Below, piece by piece: positions 26,101 through 36,894 of a DNA stretch of 64,000 bases (position 1 is the stretch's first letter; each line of letters starts with the position of its first letter). A program made the position numbers and the translations under genes. The DNA comes from Zerene cesonia (lineage: Eukaryota; Arthropoda; Insecta; Lepidoptera; Pieridae), in NCBI RefSeq assembly GCF_012273895.1, contig NC_052122.1:10850001-10914000 (forward strand). Reading direction: 5' to 3'. Below the pieces are notes generated by a model. The model worked only from the letters and a program-made list of their open reading frames with translations, made no database searches and was not told the DNA's origin.

Positions 26101-28921
26101 GATTTATTCAATTGGATTTCTTATAGAAGCACTTTTGAATCGTCATTACATAGTTTTATCATTTACCGCCGAAAAGCAGTTTCAACACAGAAGAGCCGAT
26201 AAGAAACTCTGTAAAAAAACATTCAAATAGAAATTGTCCCACCCCGTACAATGTTCCATAAGGAACCCGTACCATGCCCACAGCTAGCTATAAATACGTA
26301 CCGCTATAGCCCCCTTGTTGCCGAGGAAACGCTTCTGCTTGCCGTCCACCTGGCACGCGAGCGAGTTCAGGAGATATATAGCGATGCGCTGCACGAACCA
26401 CTCCTGGTTCGCTTCGGCCACGTTCAGGAGTATTTGCACCACACGCTCATATTCGTATAGCTGAAAATGTTTAATCGAATTGTTAGTAAGCAGGAAGGGT
26501 ACTTTTCATCCGTATACCATGTAAGTGAACTCCAGCTTATAAATGAATAATGAGTATGTGGTAGTCGAGCACGCTGCGGCACGAAATAGGCCAGCCCGCA
26601 CGGGGGGAGTACCACACCTCCACAAAAGACCGGCGTGAAATAGGCCCATGCTATTATGTTTGGAGGCTCATATCCTTTTCCTTACCGTTTCCAGTCCTAT
26701 CTTTTATTTTTTCCACAATACTTTCTTAATCCCTTTCCAATTTAAAGTCAGCAATCCATTTGTAGAGACCTAAGGTCGCCAATCGACCTTACGCCTCTCC
26801 AAATGTTCATGGGCGGTGGTAGCGTTTACCATCAGGCGACCCGCAAGCTCCATTGGCGACGATGACATAAATTTTTTTTATGAATGATTTAAAAATTGGA
26901 AATGAGAATATTAGAATAACATAAATAACACCCGTTGCGTACGTCCCACGGTATGTTTACTCAAAGGGTAGAGTATATCGACTATTCACATATATATTAT
27001 GATAATTAATATGTAAGAGAGTGCCAAGTTTTCTTTATGTATTGCCAAGTTATTTATAATATTACCGGCTTATGTGAGAATAATTTCTGTTGATCGCAAT
27101 GATACTGACGACAAACTTATGGGTTTTCGAACCTCATTAATTTTTCTACCCACTGCGTGAGGTCAAATGAGTAAGAAGTGGTCACATGGCATTATTTAGT
27201 ATTATAATTATTACAGAGTATTTGCAAAAAAAATATTATTGGTGAAAATAAGGAAATAAAAATGTCTAATGTGCAGCGTGATATGTTTTAATAACGGAAT
27301 CATTCCAAAAAAAAAATATCAATAAATATATAGTAATTGCAAAAATAGTGCGCCATGTATAAGTCTATATACCAAACGTTAGCGGTCCGCCCCGGCTTCG
27401 GCCGTGGTACAGATATACCCTATACCCTACCTCAACAAATGTGCTATCTAACACTGAAAGAATTTTTTAAATCGGACCAGTAGTTCCTGAGATTAGTCTG
27501 TTCAAACAAACAAACAAACAAACAAACTCTTCAGCTTTATAATATTAGTATAGATGTATATTTCATGTTCGATTTTTAAGGTCGAACGATTCTTTAACAT
27601 AGTGATTCGATTTCTACCGAATCCGAAACATGACATATATTCGCAGTGAACGAACATTGAATGTGACATCTGCACTGAACTAACTCCAAGGTGAATTTGT
27701 TCATATCTTTTCATAGGAACACTTAATATTCAAGGTTTAAATAGCGTTGTATCGATTATGTCTCGTCTTTATTATAATTACTTTCATGTCACTATTTTCT
27801 CATGTAAGATACAACAGAAGTATGCTAAAATTCTTTTCACAGTTGTACCATACACGACTTCATGAACAATTTTTGCTAAATAGAATATCGTTTCCTTTTC
27901 AAAGGTCGAAGTATTACGATGATGCTAATAAAATAATATGGAAGAGATTGTACAGTTTCAGTCTTAACAAAAAAGCAACATGAATCGTGTAACCTAACAA
28001 AAATATTAAGTTTAATTCATTAATCCACGGTAAATAATTGATATCCACCTGCAATTACATTTTATTTGGTTGGTTCAACAGCCCGTTTAAAAGACTTCTA
28101 GTTGGGAGAGAAATGTTCGCGTACAGCTCGTTATAACACGACCAACTACAAGAGGCCACATCGCACTCACCACGTCCCCGGGTATCTTGAACTGGCAGAG
28201 CGTGAGGCAGCCGTTCCTCATCATGGTGTCGTCGCCGATGTGGGCGTCCATACCGTCCAGCAGGGCTGTGATGATGCGCCGTTTGAGCTTCATGCCGATG
28301 CGGGGCTTCTCCTTCCCCTTCACTATGTAGAACAGCGTGGCACTGCAAATCGCGATATCAGTATTATCACTTGTTTAAAAACCGAGAGAGCAGTAGCGCA
28401 GTTTCGGGTGTGGTGGTGGGGTGCCATAGACCCATGCGGCATTAATTGAGGATATATAGAAAAATATTTGGATATTTGAACAGGAATAGCCCGCCTACAA
28501 TTTAAAACAAAGCCTGGTGACAGATGAATAGACAGACAAAATTGCAGTGAAGTCTTAGTTCTAAAGTCCTGTTTTATTAAGTACGGAATGCTAACTGGGG
28601 GAGCAGGAATTCCAGTCGGCCCCAGGCGGGGATAATCCGCGCCGTACCACTGCAAAATAGCATATTTCAATTACGCTGTGTAAAGTGTGAACGGTACGGC
28701 AAAATGTCCTAGGTAATAGGCACTTGCAGTGTGCTTGTATTGTGAATCTATGTATGGCCACTGTAGTAAACATATATACACTTGTGTAGTCATTATAAAA
28801 AATCCCAGTCATACCACTTAATGTATGTTCCTCTATTTGTTCAGATGTCGATTCTCCAGTATAAAACTGTTGCTGGTGTTTTTGTTCAAAACGTATATCT
28901 TATACCTTTAAACGAGATCGT

Positions 28922-28963
<42 letters not shown>

Positions 28964-31462
28964 CGCGGGTCACAGCTATGGTATATAACGAAATATTTAT
29001 ATATCCGATTTTTAAGAATATCCGAAAAGGTTAGATATTTCAGTTTGTAGCAGCAATCAATCATGACAAAAACCTAAAACGTTAATAAAGTGCTTGTGTA
29101 ATAACGCATCTATTACATTCTAATAACTGCATATTCTAACTCAATCATAGTTTTTAAATGAAAATTATAAATAAAGCGTAAATGCCATACAAATTTATTG
29201 GTTGACAACGCGAGCTTACTATTGAATTAGAAAAATTTACATTTCCTAACGTTTCTCGCTTTGTCCATTACAGTCCTATTGGTATTTGCATACTCTAATA
29301 ATACTCCTACAGTGGCGTGTCAGAGCATCACTTGAGACCAGTTAAACTAAGTAATTCCATTATATCAAGGCCTTGGTGCGGATCATCATTGTTAAATTGC
29401 ATCTGCAATTCACAATTCCACGTCTAGATAATGATGACAAAACAATAAATTCAAACAACGATGTACAATGTACATATGAAGTTTAATCCATGAAACTGTC
29501 ATGCAAACCGCCTTTCATAGTCAACAGCGTATGACAAAATGATAGTGGTATTAGTAGGTATTCAACGTATCGAGATGGCGATAATGCTAGAACAATTGCG
29601 CCAGGGATTTCATATTATTAAGACAATTGAACTGTCCACCACAGGATTACCTAGAGGAAACTATTTTTCACAAAATATGATAGCTTTTTATTTACAGCGA
29701 AAAAATAACTCGTGCAAAATAAATAATGATAGAAGATCACATCGGCCTACGGCTACGGCGTGCGTATTCGGAACATATTTTAATTTATTTTATGTAAAAC
29801 ATAGAAAACGCTATCCCATATAGTTACATACTCGTAGATACGAAGGACTTCCATTAACTTTACCCTCGTCGCTTGTTCTTTTTGTCCCCTGAAACATCTT
29901 ACCTTCCCGAGATCTGTATGGGCTTCTCCGAGACATACTGCTCCATGGCCCTCAGCACGACGTTGAGCGCTCGCCCCACGTACGCAATGTTCTCGTATCG
30001 GAAGAGGTAGTACAGGTCGTTCAGCACGCGAGTCAGCATCGCCGGTCTCTCGATGTACGCCCTGGCAGCTGTTAGGATCTGCTCCTCGTTCGCATCCCCG
30101 GATATCTAGAAGTGGCAAATGAATGAGTTGATTTTGAGTAAAATCGATCGAAGATCGTTGTGCATTTAACTGGTGCTGTAGCTCTGATATAAATAATATT
30201 GTACAGACATTGCCAGAACGCCAATTAGGCGTTTGAAAATCGATTTAGCCAATAAATAATGCACATTTCAATGCAGTAAAAATCTAATCTTGTCTAGGTT
30301 ATGAAGATCAATAAAATACTTAATATTGTTACAGAATTAAGCGTTCCATGTTAAATGTTACCTAAAAAGAATGGAAATGAATGATTAATTTGTAAAATAC
30401 GTCATTCATTTAAATATGATGAAATATTCATAAAATAAGGAACTACTTATAAAACAAAACAGTTCATTTCAAAAATTTGTTTGGAACCTTTTGTACAATA
30501 ATATTTTGCCATTAAATTAACAACTAAATGTTGTTTTTGTTTAGCTGATTATCTTGCAAAGTATGTGTGTTTTTTTGTTACTTTTTTTTAATTCGATACA
30601 TCATACATACACATATATTATATACATATTATTGACTTGTTTCAAAATTTGTCTATGAAATAAATCTTCTAGTAAGTAATCGTATGCGTTAAGTTTTTAC
30701 GCGACAGGGACGCGATTCGTTGCGCCAGGGCGATATACAAATAGCAGTAACTTTTTAGCCGAACAATTTGAAAACTAAATCTTATACATAAATATTTATT
30801 GAGGGAGTCGAGCGCGCTTCGGCACGAATTGGGCCAGCTCGCACCGGGGAAGTACCACACCCCACAGAAAACCGGCGTGAAATAATAGTTTGCTATTGTG
30901 TTTCGTACGGTGAGTGGGGGAGCCGGAGGCCTATTTCCTTCTCCTAGCCCAACCCAGTCCATTCCTTCTTTCCTGTCATCAATCCTTTCCTTATTACTTA
31001 TTCCTTAAAAGCGGGCATCGCATTCTCAGAGGTCTGAGCCTCTGTGAATGTTCATGGGCGGTGGTGATCGTTTACCATCAGGCAAACCACCAGCTCAGTT
31101 GCCCGCTATGACATAAAAAAAAAATATATAGGTATGTGCTAGTCAAAGTTGTAAAACTTTAATAGCAATTAGAATTATTTGCAGGAATATTTATAAGACT
31201 TTGAACCAGATAAAAACGCATGTATAGAACTATAGAATTATAACTTAAGCTGGTCATAAATTTATATTGATTCTAATATGAATATTAATCTCTCACACAA
31301 TTTCGGGCCGATGGATTTTTTTTTCTGTTATTTATGTTAAACGAAGCGTTAGGCGTTGAGGAGAAAAATTTTAGACACAAGTGTATTAAATTAACGGTAT
31401 GTGTAATTATTATCCTAAAAGGGCAATAATAAACCATAATTGAAACATTGAATGGAGAAGGG

Positions 31463-31534
<72 letters not shown>

Positions 31535-34500
31535 CAAGAATAACGGAACCCTACAACAGTTGTGTGTGGGTATTTCTTTGAAACCGAAGCGATAGCAAAA
31601 ATGAACATATTTTAATTAAAACTACCCGCCCAAAGCTGCCTGGTATTGATTGACGCGTTGTGGGCGTGGCTTAGTGTTCAGTGCAAATTGTAAATTCTCT
31701 GTCACGCTTTTGCATTACGTCGGCCATAACTGTTATGTGGTTGGTTGTTTCATTTGTGAACGTGCATATCTATACGTCTCCTTCTATCTAATATATAAAA
31801 TTCTCGTGTCACAGTTTTCGTTGCCATACTCCTCCGAAACGGCTTGACCGATTTTGATGAAATTTTTTGTGATTATCCGGTATCTATGAGAATCCGCCAA
31901 CATCTATTTTTCATCCCCCTAAATGATGAAGCAGAACAGCGTTTGCCGGATCAGCTAGCCTAAAGATTCTCCAGTCTGTTACTACATCTCTCTAAATGAC
32001 AATATTTTTTCCCACCACGTCAACTTATCATAACAATTTCCCTTCCCTTTTAAAATTTAATATTTACGATTAAAAGTAGATATTTCTATATATTTATTTG
32101 TATTCCTATATTAAATGTTAAATCTTAATTAAATCCTGGATTGAAACCACAATGGTAACTACTAATGTGCACATTTTATATTTATTATTTTTTTTAACAA
32201 AAATTGAACCGACTTGAAACCACTCAAAGGTAAAATAAATTAATATAATTACTATAAGCGCTACCCACTTATCTATTTAAAGTCGGTGCCAGCTAAGTCA
32301 ATTGGTAGCAGACACTAGATAAATACTACCTCCTTACTTCATAGTATCACAAGTAGTAATTTACTATATATCTGTTTATATACTGCTCCTTGGATTGATT
32401 TGTATGAAGACAATCGATGTAGACCTTACCTAAGTTAGTTATTTACCTAAAATGCAATTATGTATATACTAACAACAAAAACAAAAAAACTAGTCTGGGC
32501 TGTTCAGCTGTTCTGAATAAGTTGGTTTTTCTCGTTTTTCCTGAGTTCCATCATCAGATGCTGACTCGATGTTAATCGGACCTCTTCCGAAGTTTACTAT
32601 TTCGAACTAGACAAAAATTTCTTAAATCGGTTTACAATTGCCGTAAATATAGTCTAACAACACAGAACACAGAATCTCGTCCTTTACGTTTTTGGAAGTC
32701 GGTTTAATATACTGTTTATTTTGCTTCTTGTATCTCAAACTAAGCCCATAGCAAATATAATTTGGAACGGTACAGAACTTATACAAAACATAAAAGTGTT
32801 CAAATAGTGACATTTTTCTTACGTAATAATTTTTTACCCCTCATAACTACTAATCTCCTTTTATATAAGTAAATTGACCAGTGAAACAGGTGTATATCAT
32901 CTGCCTCATACCCCACTCCGGGACACTCGAGACCTCACTTTCATAACTTTTAAACAAAACGTCCGATTCGAATAATTTGAAAAAGAAAAAAGAAGCATTT
33001 ATTCCTGTACCACACTGTATGTGGAAAATTTAACATTAAAAATAAGAAATAAAAACTAAAACTTAAAATGTATGCTGAAAATTAACATGTAAAGTTATAA
33101 TGTGGCGCATTTGAAGAAGCAATTGGAGGGCAATCTTAAACCTTAATAATAATAATCTTTATGAAGAGATCATTTCTGATGAGGTGTACAATGACAGCTG
33201 CTGAATTTCACCACCAAACTACATGCCACAAACTATAATATCTATCTTCTTAAAAAAAAACTTGTTTATTTCCAGCTAATATAAATTTGTATAAATATTC
33301 ACCAGGTGCATGGACATTGTCTTGCTTTCCAGTAAATGCCTCCCCTAAATATTGCCCTCAGAGTTCGGTTCTGTGTTTTCCCACATGTAATGCTGTCTCC
33401 TTTCTTTCTTTTATAATACCTTGGGTACCATTCCTTTATATTCTAAGCCCATGTATCCAATTAATATCTCATTTTGTGACCTATCCATTTCCACTTCATT
33501 GCCTTGCAGCACACTTGACAGAATGACCACAAAGACAAGCCAAGTTTGCAGATTTTTTGTTACTTCATAACTTGACATTATACCAGATTTTTTTTTTATA
33601 ATAGTCAGTAAGACATTAAATCACAATTCCACCTGTTGGGATGCGGAGATGCAGTGTACTTGGATGCATGCTATCTAGAAGGTGCCTATTCACCATGGCT
33701 TTGAAGAGGTTCCGGTTGTATTGCTCAGAAAAAAATGTAATTTTAAAGATATGATACTAATAATTAACTCATGCAACATATAAAATCTTAAATGCCTAGC
33801 TCATTTAACAAAGATTTTACTTATATCTGAATTTATATCAATTACTCAGATTTTCAACTGATGTTTTGTAAATGTTAAGTAGTAATTTAACTTTTCAAAT
33901 TTTAAAATGTATTTAAATACCTTTAAATTTGCAAATAGAAAATTGAAATTTTGACAAGAATATAAAGCTGTAGACAAGCTCAACCTTTGTTGTTAGACCA
34001 TCAACAATGTTTATAATAACATTGTAGCTACATACTTGATCTTAAATCAATGTGTTTTTCATTATTCGTTAAACAATAATGATTCTTGTGTCCATCACAG
34101 CTTTATGAATCAAGGTTACCACAGAATAGAATACACAGCATTTGCAGAGCCACCAGTCTTGTACATGTACATTAATTCCAAGGAGACTGTTGGGCTCTGT
34201 TTTAAAACTTAACTTTAACTTGAAACACTCATATCTCCAGTTCTCAATGAAAAAGAGGAATTTATTTCCCGTTATACATAAATATACTGTGATAACAAAG
34301 GCAACACTAATGAATTTCAATTTTTATTTCTGATATTAAATTTTTGTAGTACTTTTAATGTACTACTTTCACACTTACATATCAAAGTATTATCAAGTGA
34401 ACAGTATGTATCAAATTAAAAGGGTTATGGACAGATGGTTGTTAATTTAAAGACTTCACATAAAATTTGAATTTAACTCATCAATATTATACTGAAAGTA

Positions 34501-36894
34501 TAGTGAATGATACAATTTCAGAATAACAATCAATAATAAATATAGTTTTACTGTATTATTGCAAATAAAAAAAAATGTTAATGGTAGAATTAAGTGAATA
34601 ATCTCATTTGATCTTATACATAAAGAAATTATTTTATCTTACCAAACCTGTTAGGATAGTAAGATAAACTTGTGAATTAAATCTCTCCGTTGAAAGTGGA
34701 AGGGAGTTAGTTACATACAAAGGTACATGAGAAGCTGTTAAACGCCTGTTTAAAATGAACCATCAAATTAAATACAAAGTCACGGGCAAATTCTAATTTA
34801 AATTAAAAAAATATTATAAAATCTAATTGCTACTAATATGTATTGAGTTTATTCTGTCATTTGTTCCTACAAAGTCCTTTAAATTAAATGTGAATATCTT
34901 GCTGCATGATATGATTAATTATTGATACATAGAAATAATTTATTAGATACCTATTTCAAATCAAAATTTAATTGATAGTAACAAGAGAAGAAATGAAGTT
35001 TCTATTATAATAATTTTCTCCAGCACTTTTTATAACATACTAGCTTTTCGCCCGTGTAGAATTCTCCTATATCGCGCGCCATGGTAAGTATTTACTTCGC
35101 ATTAAAAAGTATGGTTTGTTCTTTCCCACGTTTCCTATCTTCTATCTATCTTCATACCAAGTTTCATCAAAATCGGTTTGACAATAACTAACTTTCATAC
35201 AAACTTTCATCCCCTCTTTCAACCCTTTCTACCCTTTTTTCACAATAAAAATTCCTTTCCCAAGTTCAGTTCTATCTGCATTCTAAATTTTTTCAAAATC
35301 AAATCAGTGGTTTAGATGTGAAAGCGTAACAGACAGACAGACAGAGTTACTTGCGCATTTTTAATATTAGTAGGGATTTACTTAAAAATAATAAATGTTA
35401 CAACCCACTCTTGAAGTAAAACTTCTTTAGCCATATAGAACAGACTTAACTAGCAAAATTTTTATTAAAGACCTCGAAATGTCTTACCACCTTCCATTTA
35501 GTACAGGCATTTAAAAAGTAAGGCCCATGTTGTCTTTCATGGATCGATTTTTTAAAGACAAATAAGTTAATGGTGACAGGACATAGCCTTCTGTGATCGA
35601 CGACCAAGACCTAGACATTTTGATAGCATAGCCTATCCATATCCCATTTTTACATATATCTAGAAATAATAGCAGGAACCCTTGGTTCTAAGCTCATGCG
35701 TTAACCACTGTTACAAACGAGCCGTTGTGGGTATTACAAAATACTTACTACCCTTCAATATTTGATGAATTATAATATCCCAAAATTCTGTCTATTGTAG
35801 TAACTGAAATGAAGTGACAAATAAGAAATCTTACTTACCACTTTAGCTGGGATGTCATGTCTCTTGCAAGCTCCATGGTGAGTGCCATACAAGCCAAGAA
35901 ACTCCAGCGGGTTGTTCACACGTGTCACCAGCCCGGGGATATCACAGCGAGCCTGAACCTCCATACATTCCTGCTCTCCATCCTTCACTATCGACAGAGC
36001 TGCAGCCCCATTACCAGCTAGATTTGTTCCGGATATATCTAGTGACTCCAAATGTGGCAGACTGGTCACCAGCTTGAGCAATACTTCATTCGGATTGTAA
36101 TATTTCCCATGTCTGTCATTAGAATGAGATAAATCAAGGTGACGCAGATTATGCAGCACGCAGATCCAGTCAACAATCTCCTTGGACCAGAGCACATTGT
36201 GCAGAATCAGTGAACGTAAGCATTTCAACTCGCACAGTGAGTAAGCTCCAGCTGATGAATATTCTGATAGATCAAGATGTGTGAGGTTCTTTAGTGGCTT
36301 TAATAGCATAAGTGGCATTATTAGCATTCCCCTGCACTGGACAGTCAAACGTCGCAGCTTGTGTGCCTCTGGGCGGCGTTTGTGGTAGAAACTGTCGGAT
36401 GAAAAAGTTGGATTGGGTGTAAAAGTGAGTGGGCCAAATTTAAGAGCCACTAGATTCTCATTATTTTCGCTGATGATGTCTATGGAGGCCTGTGAAAGAT
36501 ATTCACACTGCACGAGCTCCACTGTGACTGGTTTGTGCTCCATTAAGCATCGCAGGCCTTCGTCGGTGATCCTCGCATTGCGTAGCTTGACGACGGTGAG
36601 ACGGGTGCGATCACGGTCACGAAATATATTCGCGACGTTGTCATTAACGCGATTCTTTTTCTGGTAAGCTTCTAGAAATCGTTCACATATTTCAGCTGGC
36701 AGGATAATATTATCTCTCAACTTACGCCATCGACTGAGTTGATCTTGTGTTGTGATTACGTCCAAGTTGTTGACCACATATCCCATGCAGATGTCGTAAA
36801 GGCTATCCGGAGATGTATCGCACAAAGAAAACACTTCCTGATCCATCCACATTTTGATCGAGTTCTCGGTTTTTCCTTCCAGTTGCCAAATCAA
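16962..36894 (-). CDS. ZER1: Protein zer-1 homolog (ZYG11/ZER1 family), complete, eight exons
   Basis: Substrate receptor of a CUL2-Elongin B/C ubiquitin ligase; the family reads N-terminal glycine degrons. Coding exons (5'-3'): 36894-35839, 30105-29903, 28342-28171, 26460-26302, 19976-19815, 19030-18881, 17781-17529, 17134-16962. All introns are GT-AG, phases agree, and 775 residues result (vertebrate ZER1 is about 766). Seen: BC box SLYDICMGYV (31-40), Cul2-box-like LPAEICERF (65-73), leucine-rich repeats to about residue 350 ending LEFLGLYGTHHGACKRHDIP, then armadillo-like helices. W557, N558 and D561 (MWNVTDETPQNC) and N602 and E605 (GLLGNVAEV) match the degron-pocket positions of human ZER1. 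The start is the first ATG of the open frame; ATGs at residues 15 and 17 are possible and would keep both boxes. Specificity is inferred. Confidence 0.95.
17529..17781 (-). CDS. ZER1: ZER1 exon 7
   Basis: Residues 635-718: VSYNAAGVLAHIASDGPDAW, RRAERNINYRSFQPIL and CQHWAVWALANLTSVY. This exon is strikingly GC- and CpG-rich compared with its neighbours. Acceptor gtgcggcag, donor tctacc/gtgagt, phase 1. Confidence 0.95.
17850..18125 (+). mobile_element. Family F5 repeat (ZER1 intron 6)
   Basis: Contains 'ggagctggtgggtcgcctga', 'tggtaagcgctaccacc' and 'catgaacatttggaggcg', then 'aggaaaggactgggaaggg' and 'cacaccggttttctgtggg'. The same ordered blocks occur reversed at 26561-26880 and 30801-31124 and as fragments at 24385 and 48645. 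No protein is coded. Confidence 0.75.
18752..18775 (+). repeat. (CT)n microsatellite
   Basis: A short CT run in ZER1 intron 6, just downstream (on the minus strand) of exon 6. Confidence 0.8.
18881..19030 (-). CDS. ZER1: ZER1 exon 6
   Basis: Residues 585-634: LLRNMMGLLGNVAEVPHLRP, then SVFYELLDSASDGIE. N602 and E605 match family pocket positions. Acceptor gcatttccag, donor atcgag/gtatga. Phase 0 at both ends. Confidence 0.95.
19031..19814 (-). other. ZER1 intron 5
   Basis: 0.8 kb between exons 5 and 6, AT-rich, with no repeat or gene that I can identify. Confidence 0.7.
19815..19976 (-). CDS. ZER1: ZER1 exon 5
   Basis: Residues 531-584, with the strongly conserved VMEVAWSTMWNVTDETPQNC. W557, N558 and D561 are degron-pocket positions in the family. 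Acceptor ttgttccag, donor ttgaag/gtgaga. Phase 0 at both ends. Confidence 0.95.
21024..21356 (+). mobile_element. tRNA-derived SINE with LINE-like 3' end (family F7)
   Basis: The head has an A-box-like 'tggcttcagtgatgag' and a B-box-like 'ggttcgagacc' (consensus GGTTCGANNCC), spaced as in a tRNA promoter. The body has 'ggaaaccggcatggtcag', 'gtgacatctggc' and 'cacttggccagcgtggtgga', and the tail is (gat)n. An (AT)12 run sits just before the tail. Copies or fragments occur at 38930, 51840 (reverse) and 58930 (reverse). Confidence 0.75.
21279..21302. repeat. (AT)12 microsatellite inside the SINE
   Basis: Pure AT run between the SINE body and its GAT-rich tail. Confidence 0.9.
21847..21940. repeat. 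22 bp minisatellite, four copies
   Basis: Unit 'atgttttgaaattagaag' plus 'cttt', repeated with starts at 21847, 21869, 21891 and 21913, and a partial fifth at 21935. Each unit holds an AAGCTT. Copies differ at only one or two bases, so the array is recent. Confidence 0.95.
22811..22866. repeat. 16 bp minisatellite, 3.5 copies
   Basis: Unit 'gcatggctaggcaagg' repeated perfectly at 22811, 22827 and 22843, with a half copy from 22859. The array is GC-rich against an AT-rich background. Confidence 0.95.
23740..23905 (+). mobile_element. Retroposon fragment
   Basis: Starts 'ctagctgtagaccgcccctt', continues 'gttcgcgtggtaacc' and ends 'gtgattcagtagttttggc' plus 'atgattgagaaacaaacata', which is the 3' grammar of the RTE/SINE-like copies here. 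It covers the end of the 125-codon frame at 23484-23861, so that frame is probably not a gene. Confidence 0.6.
24207..24352 (+). mobile_element. Retroposon fragment
   Basis: Begins 'actagattttcgccccggct' and ends with 'cagtccagcagtttttgta' and 'aaatatacatacatagat', the head and tail pattern of related retroposons in the window. Confidence 0.6.
24385..24470 (-). mobile_element. Family F5 fragment
   Basis: The segment 'ggaggctcatatccttttcc' followed by 'cccttcccagtgctttcctt' matches the middle of the F5 copies at 26561-26880 and 30801-31124. Confidence 0.65.
25446..25635 (+). mobile_element. Family F2 (RTE-like) retroposon copy
   Basis: Runs from 'ctagctgcgcccctgcgg' through 'gttgcctatatgttattcc' and 'accaaatttcattccaatcg' to 'ttataatattagtaggat'. 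It is followed by a degenerate 'ataggat' run. Close copies occur at 45856 (plus) and 54108 (minus). Confidence 0.75.
26302..26460 (-). CDS. ZER1: ZER1 exon 4
   Basis: Residues 478-530, with VVQILLNVAEANQEWFVQRI and LLNSLACQVDGKQKRFLGN. Acceptor cattttcag, donor atagcg/gtacgt. Phase 0 at both ends. Confidence 0.93.
26561..26880 (-). mobile_element. Family F5 repeat, near full length
   Basis: Reverse of the 17850 copy. It holds 'ccacaaaagaccggcgtgaa', 'tccttttccttaccgtttcc', 'caaatgttcatgggcggtgg' and 'accatcaggcgaccc', and ends near a poly-T run. It runs about 320 bases, the same extent as the 30801 copy. Confidence 0.75.
27378..27555 (+). mobile_element. Family F3 retroposon copy
   Basis: Head 'gcggtccgccccggcttcgg', then 'atcggaccagtagttcctga' and 'gattag', a (caaa)n run, and the tail 'ctttataatattagtataga'. 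Related copies are at 47801 (internally deleted), 62804, and 38812 (reverse fragment). Confidence 0.75.
28171..28342 (-). CDS. ZER1: ZER1 exon 3
   Basis: Residues 420-477. GSATLFYIV, LDGMDAH and MMRNGCLTLCQFKIP align with the corresponding vertebrate ZER1 blocks (GSAALFYLT, RNCCLTLCNFSIP). Acceptor gatttgcag, donor gacgtg/gtgagt. Confidence 0.95.
28343..29902 (-). other. ZER1 intron 2
   Basis: 1.6 kb. It contains an (AT)n run at 28926-28960. A 94-codon plus-strand frame at 29539-29823 has no feature I recognise and is not called. Confidence 0.7.
28926..28960. repeat. (AT)17 microsatellite
   Basis: About 35 bases of uninterrupted AT in ZER1 intron 2. Confidence 0.95.
29903..30105 (-). CDS. 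ZER1: ZER1 exon 2
   Basis: Residues 353-419, with EEQILTAARAYIERPAMLTR and NDLYYLFRYENIAYVGRALN, the first armadillo-like helices. Acceptor acttctag, donor gggaag/gtaaga, phase 2. Confidence 0.93.
30801..31124 (-). mobile_element. Family F5 repeat, near full length
   Basis: Shares, in order, 'cttcggcacgaattgggcca', 'cacagaaaaccggcgtgaaa', 'gaatgttcatgggcggtggt' and 'tttaccatcaggcaaaccac' with the copy at 26561-26880. A poly-A run follows the last block. Confidence 0.75.
31465..31532. repeat. (TA)34 microsatellite
   Basis: 68 bases of pure TA. Such a run is self-complementary and prone to length change. Confidence 0.97.
31784..31960 (+). mobile_element. Family F1 retroposon copy
   Basis: 'atatataaaattctcgtgtc' to 'gcgtttgccggatcagctag', with the same internal blocks as 6474 and 41422. 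It lacks the 'aagagtaagg' segment present in the other two. Confidence 0.75.
32873..32945 (-). mobile_element. Family F6 SINE fragment
   Basis: Reverse of the copies at 52741 and 62255: 'gaaacaggtgtatatcatct', 'gcctcataccccactc' and 'gacctcactt'. Confidence 0.55.
35040..35373 (+). mobile_element. Retroposon copy, about 330 bases
   Basis: Head 'actagcttttcgcccgtgta', middle 'accaagtttcatcaaaatcg', then 'gtgaaagcgtaacagacaga' and the tail 'ttttaatattagtaggga'. The order is that of RTE/SINE-like copies, but the body differs from F1 to F3. Confidence 0.65.
35670..35735 (-). mobile_element. tRNA-like SINE head, F6-like
   Basis: 'gcaggaacccttggttctaa' followed by 'gctcatgcgttaaccactgt' resembles the tRNA-derived end of the 62255 copy ('ctcatgcgttaagcactg'). 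It is degenerate and short, and not a functional tRNA. Confidence 0.45.
35839..36894 (-). CDS. ZER1: ZER1 exon 1: BC/Cul2 boxes and LRR domain
   Basis: Residues 1-352 in one uninterrupted frame. After the BC box and Cul2 box come leucine-rich repeats such as LRRLTVQCRG, LTHLDLSEYS, LRHLDLSHSN and LESLDISGTN. The donor is aaagtg/gtaagt, phase 0. Reading through it adds only a short tail before a stop, so the splice is needed to reach the armadillo half. Confidence 0.95.

Larger units (their letters stand above)
19977..26301 (-). other. ZER1 intron 4, repeat-rich
   Basis: 6.3 kb. It holds a tRNA-derived SINE (21024-21356), a 22 bp minisatellite (21847-21940), a 16 bp minisatellite (22811-22866), a TE-like ORF region (23484-23905), retroposon fragments at 24207 and 24385, and an F2 copy at 25446-25635. 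Parts of 21950-22800 have repeat-like phrases that I cannot assign. Confidence 0.75.
26461..28170 (-). other. ZER1 intron 3
   Basis: 1.7 kb with an F5 copy and an F3 retroposon. The rest is plain AT-rich sequence. Confidence 0.7.
30106..35838 (-). other. ZER1 intron 1
   Basis: 5.7 kb. It holds F5 (30801), a (TA)34 run (31465), F1 (31784), an F6 fragment (32873), another retroposon (35040) and an F6-like tRNA head (35670). I see no coding exon between 33000 and 35000; that stretch is AT-rich and plain. Confidence 0.75.

Noticed and set aside
27500..27530. Tandem 'caaa' run as an independent microsatellite
   Set aside because: It is part of the F3 retroposon 3' end and recurs at 47801 and 62804.
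29539..29823. 94-codon plus-strand ORF in ZER1 intron 2
   Set aside because: Composition is unremarkable and no family is recognised; most likely chance.
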